The notes under the pieces were generated by a model, which was given only the letters and a program-made list of their open reading frames with translations, did no database searches and had not been told where the DNA came from. Both the position numbers and the translations under genes were made by a program. Positions 45,064 to 53,473 of a stretch of 64,000 bases of DNA are shown here, in pieces; the first letter of the stretch is position 1, and every line of letters begins with the position of its first letter. This stretch comes from Pseudomonadota bacterium (GTDB taxonomy: Bacteria > Pseudomonadota > Gammaproteobacteria > Steroidobacterales > Steroidobacteraceae). The stretch spans positions 25,550-89,549 of the forward strand of contig JANXWS010000062.1 in assembly GCA_025351005.1 (NCBI GenBank), in the 5' to 3' direction.

Positions 45064-45083
45064 CGGCGGGGAGCGCCCCGCCG
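45064..45083. terminator. GC hairpin between convergent rpoD and azlD
   Basis: Eight-bp stem CGGCGGGG / CCCCGCCG with a 4-base loop, filling the 21-base gap between the two stops. No T-run on either side, so at best a weak bidirectional terminator. Confidence 0.4.
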
Positions 45084-45410
45084 TCAGGCGTAGAGCCGCA
45101 GCACCGTGTAGGCGGCGACGCCGGCCGCCATCGACCACAGCATGCTGCGCGTCCGCCACATGACGAGCGCGGCGACCACGGCCGCGAGCAGCCGGTGATT
45201 GCCGGGCGTGAGCTGGGCGTGGCCATCGACGAGCAGCAGCGTCGGCGCCAGTATGGCGGCGAGCGCCGCGGCCGGCGCGTAGCGGAGCGCGCGCTCGAGC
45301 GCCGGCGGCAGCCGCAGCCGCTCGCCGAGCAGCAGGAAACTGCAGCGCGTCACGGCGCCGGTCAGGCCAATGCCGACGAACGCGGCCCACAAGAGCGCGG
45401 TCTGGCTCAC
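45084..45410 (-). CDS. azlD: AzlD-type branched-chain amino acid exporter subunit
   Basis: 108 residues, about four membrane helices. [23 protein letters not shown] and [17 protein letters not shown] match the AzlD family. It partners with AzlC in an LIV-E type exporter of branched-chain amino acids. The GTG start overlaps the azlC stop by 4 bases. Confidence 0.87.
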   Translation of the reverse strand: MSQTALLWAAFVGIGLTGAVTRCSFLLLGERLRLPPALERALRYAPAAALAAILAPTLLLVDGHAQLTPGNHRLLAAVVAALVMWRTRSMLWSMAAGVAAYTVLRLYA

Positions 45411-46108
45411 GGCCGCGCCCTGCCACGGCCCTCGACGGCGACCGCGACGGCGATGCCCGCCAGGATCGCGAGCACGAGCCCGAGCCGGAACGGCAGCCCG
45501 GCGAGCAGGACGCCGAGCAACGCCGACACCACGCAGCCCGCGAGTGCCGGGCGACCGGCCAGCATCGGCACCAGCAGCGCGAGCAGCGCGAGCTCGCCCG
45601 CGAAGTCGAGCCCCCAGGCGGCCGGGATCGCCCTGCCGCCGACGATGCCCGCGAGCGAACCGAGGTGCCAGACGACGAACAGCGCCGAGCCGAGACCGGC
45701 GAAGTACCAGGCGCGCGTCGGCGAGTCGCGCAACTGCGCTTCGCGGCGCATGTAGAGCACGAAGGCCATGTCGGACACCACGTAGCCGAGCGCGAGGCGC
45801 TGGCCGAGCGGCAACGATCGGAACGACGGCGCGATTGCCGCGCTGTAGATGACGAAACGCAGGTTGACGGTCAGCGCGCTCAGCACCGACACCGCGAGCG
45901 GCGCACCGGCGACCAGGAGCGGCAGCGCCGCGAGCTGCGCCGAACCGGCGTAGGCGATCAGGCTGAAGCCGGCGGACTGTCCGAAGGTCAGCGACGACTT
46001 CGCCATCGCGATGCCGGTGACGAGCGCCCACGCCGTCAGCGCCGGCACCACCGGCAGCATGTCGCGCAGGCCCGCGCGGAATGCCGCGCGCTCGGCGGGC
46101 GTCGCCAT
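45407..46108 (-). CDS. azlC: AzlC-type branched-chain amino acid exporter subunit
   Basis: 233 residues, about six or seven membrane helices. FRAGLRDMLPVVPALTAWALVTGIA, FSLIAYAGSAQLAALPLL and LTVNLRFVIYSAAIAPSFR are AzlC hallmarks. The start at ATG 46108 lies 5 bases after the ilvE stop; an upstream ATG (46138) lies inside ilvE. ilvE-azlC-azlD appears to be one operon. Confidence 0.9.
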   Translation of the reverse strand: MATPAERAAFRAGLRDMLPVVPALTAWALVTGIAMAKSSLTFGQSAGFSLIAYAGSAQLAALPLLVAGAPLAVSVLSALTVNLRFVIYSAAIAPSFRSLPLGQRLALGYVVSDMAFVLYMRREAQLRDSPTRAWYFAGLGSALFVVWHLGSLAGIVGGRAIPAAWGLDFAGELALLALLVPMLAGRPALAGCVVSALLGVLLAGLPFRLGLVLAILAGIAVAVAVEGRGRARP

Positions 46109-46113
46109 CGCGC

Positions 46114-47214
46114 CTAGCCGGCGACCGCGCGCGCCCACGGCGCGGCGGCCGGCGGCCGGGCGACGTCCCGGGTCCAGCCGAACGGGTCCGCGACGCGCCG
46201 CTCCTGGATCGCGAGCAGCGCCTCGCGGAGCTCCGCCGCGACGGCGTCGACCCGCGCCGGCGCGTGCTCGGTAGCGTCGGCGTCGACCAGCGCCGCGATC
46301 GGGCTGACGACTGCGGCGGTGCCGCAGGCGAAGAGCTCGCTGCAGGCGCCGCTCGCGATCTGCTCCAGCAGCTCGTCGATCGGCATGCGCCGTTCGAGCA
46401 CGCGCTGCCCGCGGTGGCGCGCGAGCTTGATCAGGGAGTCGCGCGTGATGCCTGGCAGGATCGCGCCGTCGAGCGCGGGAGTCACGAGCCCGCCGTCGAT
46501 CACCGCGAACAGGTTCATGCCGGACAGCTCCTGGATCGTGCGCTGCGGCCCGGCGTCGAGCCAGAGCGCAACCGCGCAGCCGCGCGCGACCGCCGCGGTC
46601 GAGGCGCGCAGCGAGGCAGCGTAGTTGGCGGCGGCCTTGGCCTCACCGACGCCGCCGACCACGGCGCGCACGTCCTTGCGTTCGATCAGGACGCGGATCG
46701 CGCCCGTGGCATACGGCTCGACCGGGCTCGCCATCACCATGAACCGGAAGGTCGTGGAGTTCCGCAGCATGTAGCCGCTCTCGGTGCCGAACAGGAACGG
46801 CCGCAGGTACAGCGCGCGCCCCGACTGCCCCGGCACAGACGGCGCGAGCGCGCCCGCCACCGCGTCGAGTGCCTCGAGGAACAGCGGCTCGGGAACGGCC
46901 GGCATCGACAGCCGTTCGGCGGAGCGCGCGAGGCGACGGCAGTTGTCCTCCGCCCGGAACAGGTTCGGCCACGCCCGCCCGACCCGATAGGCCTTCATCC
47001 CCTCGAACACGAGCTCGGCGTACTGCAGTGCGCGCGACCCGGGCCAGACCTCGATCGGGGCGTACGGGAGCAGGCGGCCGCGTCCCCAGGCGCCATCGCG
47101 GTACTCGACGCTGTACATCACCGGCGCCGTCACGAGCCCGAAGCCGAGGCGCTCCGGCACGCGAAAGTCGCCGAGCGCGGCGTCGACGCCGGGCGCGATG
47201 TCATAGCTCTGCAT
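46114..47214 (-). CDS. ilvE: Branched-chain amino acid aminotransferase
   Basis: 366 residues, class IV PLP fold. YAELVFEGMKAYR near residue 66, RPFLFGTESGYMLRNS, the PLP lysine K193 in GGVGEAKAAANYAASLRA, QELSGMNLFAVIDGG and ELFACGTAAVVSPI near the C-terminus. Length and motifs fit the longer BCAT type. It interconverts Leu/Ile/Val and their keto acids. First gene before azlCD, which suggests coupling of transamination and export. Confidence 0.93.
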   Translation of the reverse strand: MQSYDIAPGVDAALGDFRVPERLGFGLVTAPVMYSVEYRDGAWGRGRLLPYAPIEVWPGSRALQYAELVFEGMKAYRVGRAWPNLFRAEDNCRRLARSAERLSMPAVPEPLFLEALDAVAGALAPSVPGQSGRALYLRPFLFGTESGYMLRNSTTFRFMVMASPVEPYATGAIRVLIERKDVRAVVGGVGEAKAAANYAASLRASTAAVARGCAVALWLDAGPQRTIQELSGMNLFAVIDGGLVTPALDGAILPGITRDSLIKLARHRGQRVLERRMPIDELLEQIASGACSELFACGTAAVVSPIAALVDADATEHAPARVDAVAAELREALLAIQERRVADPFGWTRDVARPPAAAPWARAVAG

Positions 47215-47353
47215 GTCGGCCTCGCAAGCGGGTTAGCGGTCCGGCCGGGCGCGTGTCGCGTGGCGGCGGCGGACATCGACGGCGGTCCGGGGTGGATACA
47301 AGGCTAGCACGGCGGGGCGGCCGGGCCGCCCGCCGGCCAAGCACTGGGAGGCG

Positions 47354-48088
47354 TCAGCGGACCGGTGCTGGCGGGCCTTCGGAAGGGGTGGCGTCGATCT
47401 CAGCCGCGGTCGCGCGCCGGTACGACGTCTTGATCTTCAGGGACTTGACGCCCTGGGCGCTGAACTCGACGCGGCGCTCGAGGCGGTCGTCGGCGCGCCG
47501 TCGGTAATGCTCGACGACGCTGAGGCGCGAGCCGTCGTTGCTCGCGATCAACAGTTCGTCGTGCGTCCAGCCGGCGCGCACGTGCCGCGATCCGAACCGG
47601 TCGGTGAGGCTGAGGGGTTCATCGTCGCCGGGCTCGAAGGCGCGCACGCGCTCGCCCGTTGCGAGGCGCACCAGCGAGGGCTCCTGGACGACGTCGAGCC
47701 GCTGCGGTGGCAGCGCGAACGCAGCGACGAAGTCGCCCGGCCGGGCGCGGCCCCAGGCGGGATCCGGCTCCGGCGCTCGCGGCGCCGCGGACGTCGTGCT
47801 GTTGTTGCCGCGGCCGCGCTGGCCGCCGCCGGGCGGGCGGGTGGAGCGTTGCTGCGGATCCGGCGTCGGCGCAGCCTGCACCGGCGACGGCGGCTTCTTC
47901 GTCGGCAGTGCCGCCGCGATCAATGCCGCGGCGTCGTCGCTCGCCGCCGGGTCGAGCACCCAGTGGCCCGACAGATCGGCCGCCGGCTCAGGCTGGCGCG
48001 CGAGCCGCGGCGTGCCGCAGGCGCAGGGCAGCAGCGCGGACGCCGCAGTGAGAAGCGCAATTGCCGCCGAGCGCCCACCCGCTCTCAC
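47354..48088 (-). CDS. Putative lipoprotein of unknown function
   Basis: 244 residues. The signal ends in LLPCAC, giving a probable lipidated Cys near residue 24. The mature protein starts with DLSGHWVLDPAASDD, a lipocalin-like opening often seen in secreted proteins with a SGxWxLxxxxSD motif. A disordered Pro/Gly/Gln stretch and a strand-rich C-terminal half follow (ERRVEFSAQGVKSLKIKTSY). The GTG start overlaps the upstream stop by 3 bases (GTGA). Confidence 0.7.
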   Translation of the reverse strand: MRAGGRSAAIALLTAASALLPCACGTPRLARQPEPAADLSGHWVLDPAASDDAAALIAAALPTKKPPSPVQAAPTPDPQQRSTRPPGGGQRGRGNNSTTSAAPRAPEPDPAWGRARPGDFVAAFALPPQRLDVVQEPSLVRLATGERVRAFEPGDDEPLSLTDRFGSRHVRAGWTHDELLIASNDGSRLSVVEHYRRRADDRLERRVEFSAQGVKSLKIKTSYRRATAAEIDATPSEGPPAPVR

Positions 48089-48753
48089 TTGACGCTGTAG
48101 CCCCTGCCTTCGAGACAGGCACCGATCGCGCGGAAGTAGTCGCCGCGCCGGTTGCGGGCCTCGTTCACCGGCACGCCGCCGTCGGCGCGGGTCGGATCGA
48201 AGCCCGTCTGCCTGGCGGCCCAGCGATGGCACTCGTAACGGTCGGTGGCCTGCTGCTCTTCGCTCTGGCCGCTGCGCGGGTACATGAACACGTCCGGCTG
48301 TGGAGGCGCTTCGGTCGCCGCCGCGCCCGCCTCGCCCGGTGGCTCGACGACCTCGTACGAGTGCTCGTTCTCGTGCCACATATAGTAAGTGTCGTTCGCG
48401 TAGTAATACGGGATGCCACCGAACCAGACGGTGGTGTAGAACGGCGGCAGCAGCGGCACGAACACGCCGAGCGGCGGCCCGACGACCATCCAGCGAGGGC
48501 CGTACGGCTCGTACCAGACGCCGCCGTGGTACCAGAAGTGGCGTTCGCCGCGGTTGATCGCGTAGCCGCCACCCGGAAGCTGGCCGGTGACATTGCCGCG
48601 GGACGGGTAGTACTGGTTGTGCTGGTAGCGGGCATCGAAGTGCTGCGCGTGCGCCTGCGAGCCGCCGCGCCCGCCGCCGTCGGCGGCGTAGGCGGGCGCG
48701 AACGCGACCAGCGCCGCGACGGCGATCAATCCCAACAGACTGCGGTTGCTCAT
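48085..48753 (-). CDS. Exported DUF6515-like protein with C-terminal cysteine module
   Basis: 222 residues. Signal peptide (about 1-23). The middle is rich in Gly/Tyr/Trp (HFWYHGGVWYEPYGPRWMVV, YTTVWFGGIPYYYANDTYYM), like DUF6515 surface proteins. The last 70 residues carry SEEQQATDRYECHRWAARQT, then YFRAIGACLEGRGYSVK, with two Cys probably disulfide-bonded. The same C-terminal module occurs in the adjacent upstream gene. Periplasmic or outer-surface; function unknown. Confidence 0.78.
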   Translation of the reverse strand: MSNRSLLGLIAVAALVAFAPAYAADGGGRGGSQAHAQHFDARYQHNQYYPSRGNVTGQLPGGGYAINRGERHFWYHGGVWYEPYGPRWMVVGPPLGVFVPLLPPFYTTVWFGGIPYYYANDTYYMWHENEHSYEVVEPPGEAGAAATEAPPQPDVFMYPRSGQSEEQQATDRYECHRWAARQTGFDPTRADGGVPVNEARNRRGDYFRAIGACLEGRGYSVK

Positions 48754-48768
48754 GGCTCGGCTCCCAGG

Positions 48769-49335
48769 CTATTTCACAGTGTAACCGCGAGCCTCGAGGC
48801 AAGCGCTGATCGCGCGGCGGTAGCTGCCGGCGCGTTCCTCCTGCGCGGCGGCGCGTCCCGCACCCCGGTCGTTGGCGCGCTCTTCGACGACTCGCGTCTG
48901 CTCGGCCCGCGACGCCTCGGAGACCCCGCCGACGGCGGCACCGGCGACGGCGCCGACCACGGCGCCTGCGCCCGCATCACGGGGCCCGGCGATCAGGGCG
49001 CCAAGCACCGCACCGGTGATCGCGCCGCCGACGACCTGGGCGCCCGGCGGCGGCCCGGCCTGCACGACCCGCACCCGCTGGTGCGGCGGCACGCCCGGCA
49101 CGCTCGGATCGAATCCGGTCTGCCTGGCGGCCCAGAGGTGGCATTCGTAGCGGTCGCGGTCGACCTGGTCGGGGCTCTGGCCCTTCGCCGGGTAGATGAT
49201 GACCTCGGTGGCCGCCTCGGGCGGCGGCGGCGGCGCCTGTTCGACGACGCGGTGCATCGGGCGCGGCGGCGGCTCCGCGATGCAGCCGGAGAGCAGTGCG
49301 ACCATGGCGAGCGGCAGCAGAACTAGCGTACGCAT
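48769..49335 (-). CDS. Lipoprotein with glycine zipper inserted in the cysteine module
   Basis: 188 residues. Lipoprotein signal LLPLAMVALLSGC. After a Pro-rich linker comes DQVDRDRYECHLWAARQTGF, then a glycine-zipper hairpin (GGAITGAVLGALIAGPRDAG, VVGAVAGAAVGG), a charged helix, and YRRAISACLEARGYTVK. The flanking halves match the contiguous C-terminal module of the next gene, so the zipper is an insertion. ATG 49335 is preferred over ATG 49341 because GGAGG directly abuts the latter and is correctly spaced for the former. Confidence 0.8.
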   Translation of the reverse strand: MRTLVLLPLAMVALLSGCIAEPPPRPMHRVVEQAPPPPPEAATEVIIYPAKGQSPDQVDRDRYECHLWAARQTGFDPSVPGVPPHQRVRVVQAGPPPGAQVVGGAITGAVLGALIAGPRDAGAGAVVGAVAGAAVGGVSEASRAEQTRVVEERANDRGAGRAAAQEERAGSYRRAISACLEARGYTVK

Positions 49336-49346
49336 GAACATCCTCC

Positions 49347-50138
49347 GATTCGACGGCCCAGCTCGTACAACGTTCGGACCGGCGGAAAGCTTACCCGCCG
49401 GCCGTCCGGGGAGATTGATTCTGACGCGACGGCCGCAATCCTCCTACGATGAGATCCGGCGGGGGTCGTCGAGTTCATCACGATTTCCCTTCTTGACAGC
49501 GGGCGCCCTGTGAGCGCTGGCCGCTCTTCACAAAACTTGACTCCGCGCCGGCCGCCCGAGACTGGCCCTTGGGCTGCCGGTCCACGTCTGGTGGCAGTCA
49601 ACCTCTCGCCGGTGCCGGACCGCGAGTACCGCAGCCGTTCGGGCGTCCTCGATCTGCCATAGAGCCACCGCCCTGGCCGGACGGGATCACGATCTCGGGA
49701 AATCAAGCGTCCTGCGCGAGCGATGCCGTGAGGCATTGAGACGGCGAGCACGGCGGGAGAGTCAAGGCGCGTGCAGTCGCGTCCAAGGCGCGGCTGGCGC
49801 TCGCGAGTCGCGGCTCGGCGAAATCCCGCTGCGACTTCCTCCGTACCATGGTGCGCGACACCACATCCGTCACGACTGCTGGAAGCATCTCCCCCAGGCC
49901 CAGCACGCTCTCGGCACCGGCGTCAGGCCCGAGCCCGCGGTTGATCGCAGCGCTCGGCCTGATCGCTCTTCCGGCCGCTCGCTTCGGAGCGACGCCGCGA
50001 CCCTGCGGTGCCCGGATTCGTCCACACTGTCGCACGGCTACACTAGCGGCCTCGCCCCCGGATCCTCCATGCGCCAACTACCGACCCCGGTCCCAGGCCG
50101 CGGCCGCCCCTGCCGCGGCGGCGTCGCCGTGCGTGACG
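49347..50138. other. Gene-poor spacer upstream of the ABC transporter gene
   Basis: About 790 bases. Open frames exist on both strands but show no recognisable domain, no ribosome sites and Arg/Ser/Pro-rich composition. The promoter of the lipoprotein gene should lie at the left end and that of the ABC gene at the right end; neither shows a clear -35/-10 pair. A TTGACA at 49493 has no partner -10. Confidence 0.4.
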
Positions 50139-51920
50139 ATGGCTGACGAGGGCGCGGACCGGCCGAAGGCCAAGTCGCTGATGCCGCTCGCGGCGCTCGT
50201 GCCGTTCCTGCGCCCGTACCGGGCGCGCGTGCTGCTCGCGCTGTTCGCGCTGCTGGTCGCCGCGGCGGCGATGCTCGCTCTGCCGGTCGCGCTGCGCCAG
50301 CTGATCGACCATGGCCTCGCCGCCAACAGCGCCGCCACGATCAACCAGTATTTCATCGGCTTCCTCGGCGCCGCTGTGCTGTTCGGCGGCTTCGCGGCGC
50401 TGCGCTTCTACCACGTGACCTGGATCGGCGAGCGGGTGGTCGCCGACATCAGGAGCGCAGTCTACCGGCGCGTGATCCGCATGGACCCGATGTTCTTCGA
50501 GGTCACCCGCACGGGCGAGGTGCTGTCGCGGCTGACGACGGACACGACTCTGGTGCAGTCGATCGCGGGCTCGTCGCTGTCGATCGCGCTGCGCTCGACC
50601 CTCGGCATCGCCGGCGCGCTCGTGATGCTGGCGCTGACGAGCCCGAAGCTCACCGGCGCGCTCGCCGTGGCGCTGCCGCTGGTCATCGTGCCGCTGATCG
50701 TGGTCGGCCGCACCGTGCGTGCGCTGTCGCGGGCTTCGCAGGACCGGATCGCGGACTCGAGCGGGCTCGCCGGCGAGACCCTGAATGCGATCCAGACCGT
50801 CCAGGCCTACACGCTCGAGGAGCTGCAGAGCGGGCGCTTCGACCTGGCGGTCGAGGCGAGCTTCACCACCGGCGTCCGCCGCACCCGCGTGCGTGCGCTG
50901 CTGACCGCGCTCGGCACGACGCTCGTGTTCGGCGCGATCACGCTGGTGCTCTGGCTCGGCGCCCACGAGGTGCTCGCCGGACACATGAGCGGCGGTCAGC
51001 TCGGCCAGTTCCTGCTGTACGCGGTCTACGTCGGCGGATCCTCGGCGGCACTCAGCGAGACGTGGGGCGAGATCCAGCGCGGCGCGGGCGCGATGGAGCG
51101 CCTCGCGGAGCTGCTCGTGGCGCGTCCGGCGATCGCGGCGCCCGCCCACCCGGCGCGACTGCCGCCCCGCGCCAGCGGCCACATCTGCTTCCAGCAGGTG
51201 ACGTTCCGCTACCCATCGCGCCCCGACACGGCGGCGCTCGCCGACTACTCGCTCGAGATAGCGCCCGGCGAAACCGTCGCGCTGGTCGGCCCGTCCGGCG
51301 GCGGCAAGAGCACGGCGTTTCAGCTGCTGCTGCGGTTTTATGACCCGGCGACCGGCCGCATCACGCTCGACGGGCTCGACCTGGCCTCGCTCGCGCCCGC
51401 GGACCTGCGGCGCCAGATCGCCCTGGTGCCGCAGGACACGGTGCTGTTCGGTGCGAGCGCGAGAGAGAACATCTCCTACGGCCGGCCCGGCGCGAGCGAC
51501 GCGGAAATCGCGGCCGCAGCCGAGGCTGCCGCTGCCGACGGCTTCCTGCGTGCGCTGCCCGAGGGATACGACACCTTCCTCGGCGAGCGCGGGCTCAGGC
51601 TGTCGGGCGGCCAGCGCCAGCGCCTCGCCATCGCCCGCGCCATCCTCAAGGATCCGCCGGTGCTGCTGCTCGACGAGGCCACCAGCAGCCTCGACGCCGA
51701 GAGCGAGCGGCTGGTGCAGGAGGCACTAGAGCGACTGATGAGGGGCCGCACGACGCTGATCATCGCGCACCGGCTCGCGACCGTGCTGACGGCCGACCGC
51801 ATCATCGTCATGGACCACGGCCGCATCGTCGGCAGCGGCACGCACGCGGAACTCATCGCGTCGAACGCGCTGTACGCGAACCTCGCGGCGCTGCAGTTCA
51901 ATACGGCGAAGACTGGCTGA
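50139..51920 (+). CDS. MsbA-like ABC exporter, fused membrane and ATPase domains
   Basis: 593 residues. Six-helix ABC membrane domain (about 20-310) with the cytoplasmic coupling segment FFEVTRTGEVLSRLTTDTTL, then the nucleotide-binding domain: Walker A GPSGGGKST, Q-loop LVPQDTVLFGAS, signature LSGGQRQRLAIARA, Walker B LLLDEATSSLDAES and H-loop IIAHRLATV. Half-size exporter acting as a homodimer; lipid or drug export is likely, substrate unknown. An upstream extension of the frame lacks conserved sequence; ATG 50139 gives the usual N-terminus. Confidence 0.93.
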   Translation: MADEGADRPKAKSLMPLAALVPFLRPYRARVLLALFALLVAAAAMLALPVALRQLIDHGLAANSAATINQYFIGFLGAAVLFGGFAALRFYHVTWIGERVVADIRSAVYRRVIRMDPMFFEVTRTGEVLSRLTTDTTLVQSIAGSSLSIALRSTLGIAGALVMLALTSPKLTGALAVALPLVIVPLIVVGRTVRALSRASQDRIADSSGLAGETLNAIQTVQAYTLEELQSGRFDLAVEASFTTGVRRTRVRALLTALGTTLVFGAITLVLWLGAHEVLAGHMSGGQLGQFLLYAVYVGGSSAALSETWGEIQRGAGAMERLAELLVARPAIAAPAHPARLPPRASGHICFQQVTFRYPSRPDTAALADYSLEIAPGETVALVGPSGGGKSTAFQLLLRFYDPATGRITLDGLDLASLAPADLRRQIALVPQDTVLFGASARENISYGRPGASDAEIAAAAEAAAADGFLRALPEGYDTFLGERGLRLSGGQRQRLAIARAILKDPPVLLLDEATSSLDAESERLVQEALERLMRGRTTLIIAHRLATVLTADRIIVMDHGRIVGSGTHAELIASNALYANLAALQFNTAKTG

Positions 51921-51996
51921 GCGCCCCCGCCCGGCGCCCGGCTCGCGAGCGCCCGGCACGCGAGCCCGGCCGGGCCTCCAGACTCCCTTCAGTTTT

Positions 51997-52014
51997 TCTG
52001 AACAGTGGTTCAGA
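51997..52014. promoter_or_regulatory. Inverted repeat, candidate LysR-type operator
   Basis: tCTGAAC-agtg-GTTCAGa: a perfect 7-bp inverted repeat with a 4-base centre, within an AT-rich patch after the ABC gene and about 130 bases before a small gene and the lysR gene. Size and position fit an autoregulatory LysR site, though the canonical T-N11-A form is only partly met. Confidence 0.4.
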
Positions 52015-52141
52015 GCTTCGAATTCAGCGCCGGTGGCCGGCGGGCATGCTGGCTCCATTCCCGCCGGGACGGGGACGCGGCCAGAGGGCCGCATGACTCG
52101 CCCCGGCGATTCGGCCACCGACCACTGACCTGGAGCCCGCC

Positions 52142-52330
52142 ATGAACATCCGCCGCCTTCGTCTTCCCGAGTTCTTCCTCGCCGCGCTCGTCTCCGCGAC
52201 CGTCCTGCTGATCGCGATCTCCCCGGCACTGCTGGCCGCCCCGTCGCACCGGCTGCACGCGGTCGCACTGCAGTCCGCGCCAGCAGCCGGTATAGAGTGC
52301 ACCGTGTTGCCGGAGGCACTGCGCGCCTGA
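52142..52330 (+). CDS. Small membrane or exported protein before lysR
   Basis: 62 residues. A basic start MNIRRLRLPEFF is followed by a hydrophobic segment (about 12-33, LAALVSATVLLIAISPALLA) that could be a signal peptide or a single anchor, then a short tail with one Cys. GGAG lies 6 bases before the ATG. It precedes the lysR gene by 19 bases and may form an operon with it. No family recognised. Confidence 0.5.
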   Translation: MNIRRLRLPEFFLAALVSATVLLIAISPALLAAPSHRLHAVALQSAPAAGIECTVLPEALRA

Positions 52331-52349
52331 GCCCCGGCCGGGAGGTTTC

Positions 52350-53330
52350 TTGACCGATGCGAGGCCGAAGCGCCCGCCCCGCCCGCCGGCCGCCCGGCGG
52401 CGCGGAGCGCCGCCGTCCGCGATCCGGCGCCTGCCGCTCGCGAGCCTCCGGGTTTTCGTGGCGGTCGCCGAACACCTGAGCTTTACGCGTGCCGCGGACG
52501 CGCTCGGCGTCACGGTCAGCGCCGCCAGCATGCAGGTGCACGCTCTCGAGCAGTACCTGCGGATCGCGCTCTTCAAGCGCGAGGGGCGGCAGGTGGCGCT
52601 GACCGTCGAGGGCTCGCTGCTGCTGCCAAAGGTCCGCAGCGGTCTCTGCGCGCTCGAGCAGGCGCTCGACGAGACCCGCGCGGAGCGCGGCGCGGGTCCG
52701 CTGCGCCTGACGATGCTGTCGTCGTTCCTGTCGCAGTGGCTGCTGCCGCGCCTGTCGGCCTTCGCCGAACTGCACCCGCGCATCGACCTGCAGATCCACA
52801 CCGGCGCCGAGATCGTCGACTTCGCGCGCACCGGCATGCATGCCGGGATCCGCTTCGGCGCGGGCCAATGGCCGAACGTGCACAGCGACAAGGTGCTCGA
52901 CGAGTGGCTGGTGCCGGTCTGCCGGCCGTCGCTGCTGCGCAAGCATGGGCCGGTCGCGAACGCCGACGACCTGAAGCGCTACCGGGTCATGCACAGCACC
53001 TCGGAGCCGTGGAGCGCGTGGCTGTTCGAGGACGTCGCGACCGAGTTCTGGCCGTCGAGCGGCATCGCCTTCGACGACTCGCTCGCGATCATCCGCGCCA
53101 CAGCCGCGGGCCAGGGTCTCGCGCTCGCGCGCTGGAGTCTGGTCGCGGACGAGGTGCGCGACGGCCACCTCGCCGTCGCGAGCCCGCGCGCGCTCAAGTT
53201 CGCGCGCGCCTACTACTTCGTCTGCCCGCCGGCGCTGCTCCGGCTCGAGAAGCTCGACGTGTTCCGGCGCTGGCTGGTGGACCAGGGGGCCCGTTTCGGC
53301 CCGCCCGGCGGGCTGACGAAGCCCGCCTGA
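52350..53330 (+). CDS. LysR-family transcriptional regulator (GcvA-like)
   Basis: 326 residues. An unusual Arg/Pro-rich N-terminal tail of about 28 residues precedes the winged helix (LASLRVFVAVAEHLSFTRAA, DALGVTVSAASMQVHALEQY). The effector domain has PRLSAFAELHPRIDLQIHTG and AGIRFGAGQWPNV, as in GcvA-type regulators. TTG start with GGAGG 5 bases upstream. Followed by a class III aminotransferase that it may control. Confidence 0.9.
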   Translation: MTDARPKRPPRPPAARRRGAPPSAIRRLPLASLRVFVAVAEHLSFTRAADALGVTVSAASMQVHALEQYLRIALFKREGRQVALTVEGSLLLPKVRSGLCALEQALDETRAERGAGPLRLTMLSSFLSQWLLPRLSAFAELHPRIDLQIHTGAEIVDFARTGMHAGIRFGAGQWPNVHSDKVLDEWLVPVCRPSLLRKHGPVANADDLKRYRVMHSTSEPWSAWLFEDVATEFWPSSGIAFDDSLAIIRATAAGQGLALARWSLVADEVRDGHLAVASPRALKFARAYYFVCPPALLRLEKLDVFRRWLVDQGARFGPPGGLTKPA

Positions 53331-53473
53331 GGTCGCGCTCGGCGGTCGACCGCGACCGGCGCGTGCGGGTAGGATCCCGGGGCGGCACCGACGCGACAAC
53401 CGGCCGCAGGGCCCGCATGCTGACGCCGATGATCACCAGCCCCCGCGTGCCCGCCCATAGTCCCGGCTGACGC

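Noticed and set aside
49323..49751. Minus-strand open frame upstream of the glycine-zipper lipoprotein
   Set aside because: No ribosome site, Arg/Ser-rich, no resemblance to known proteins; overlaps the expected promoter.
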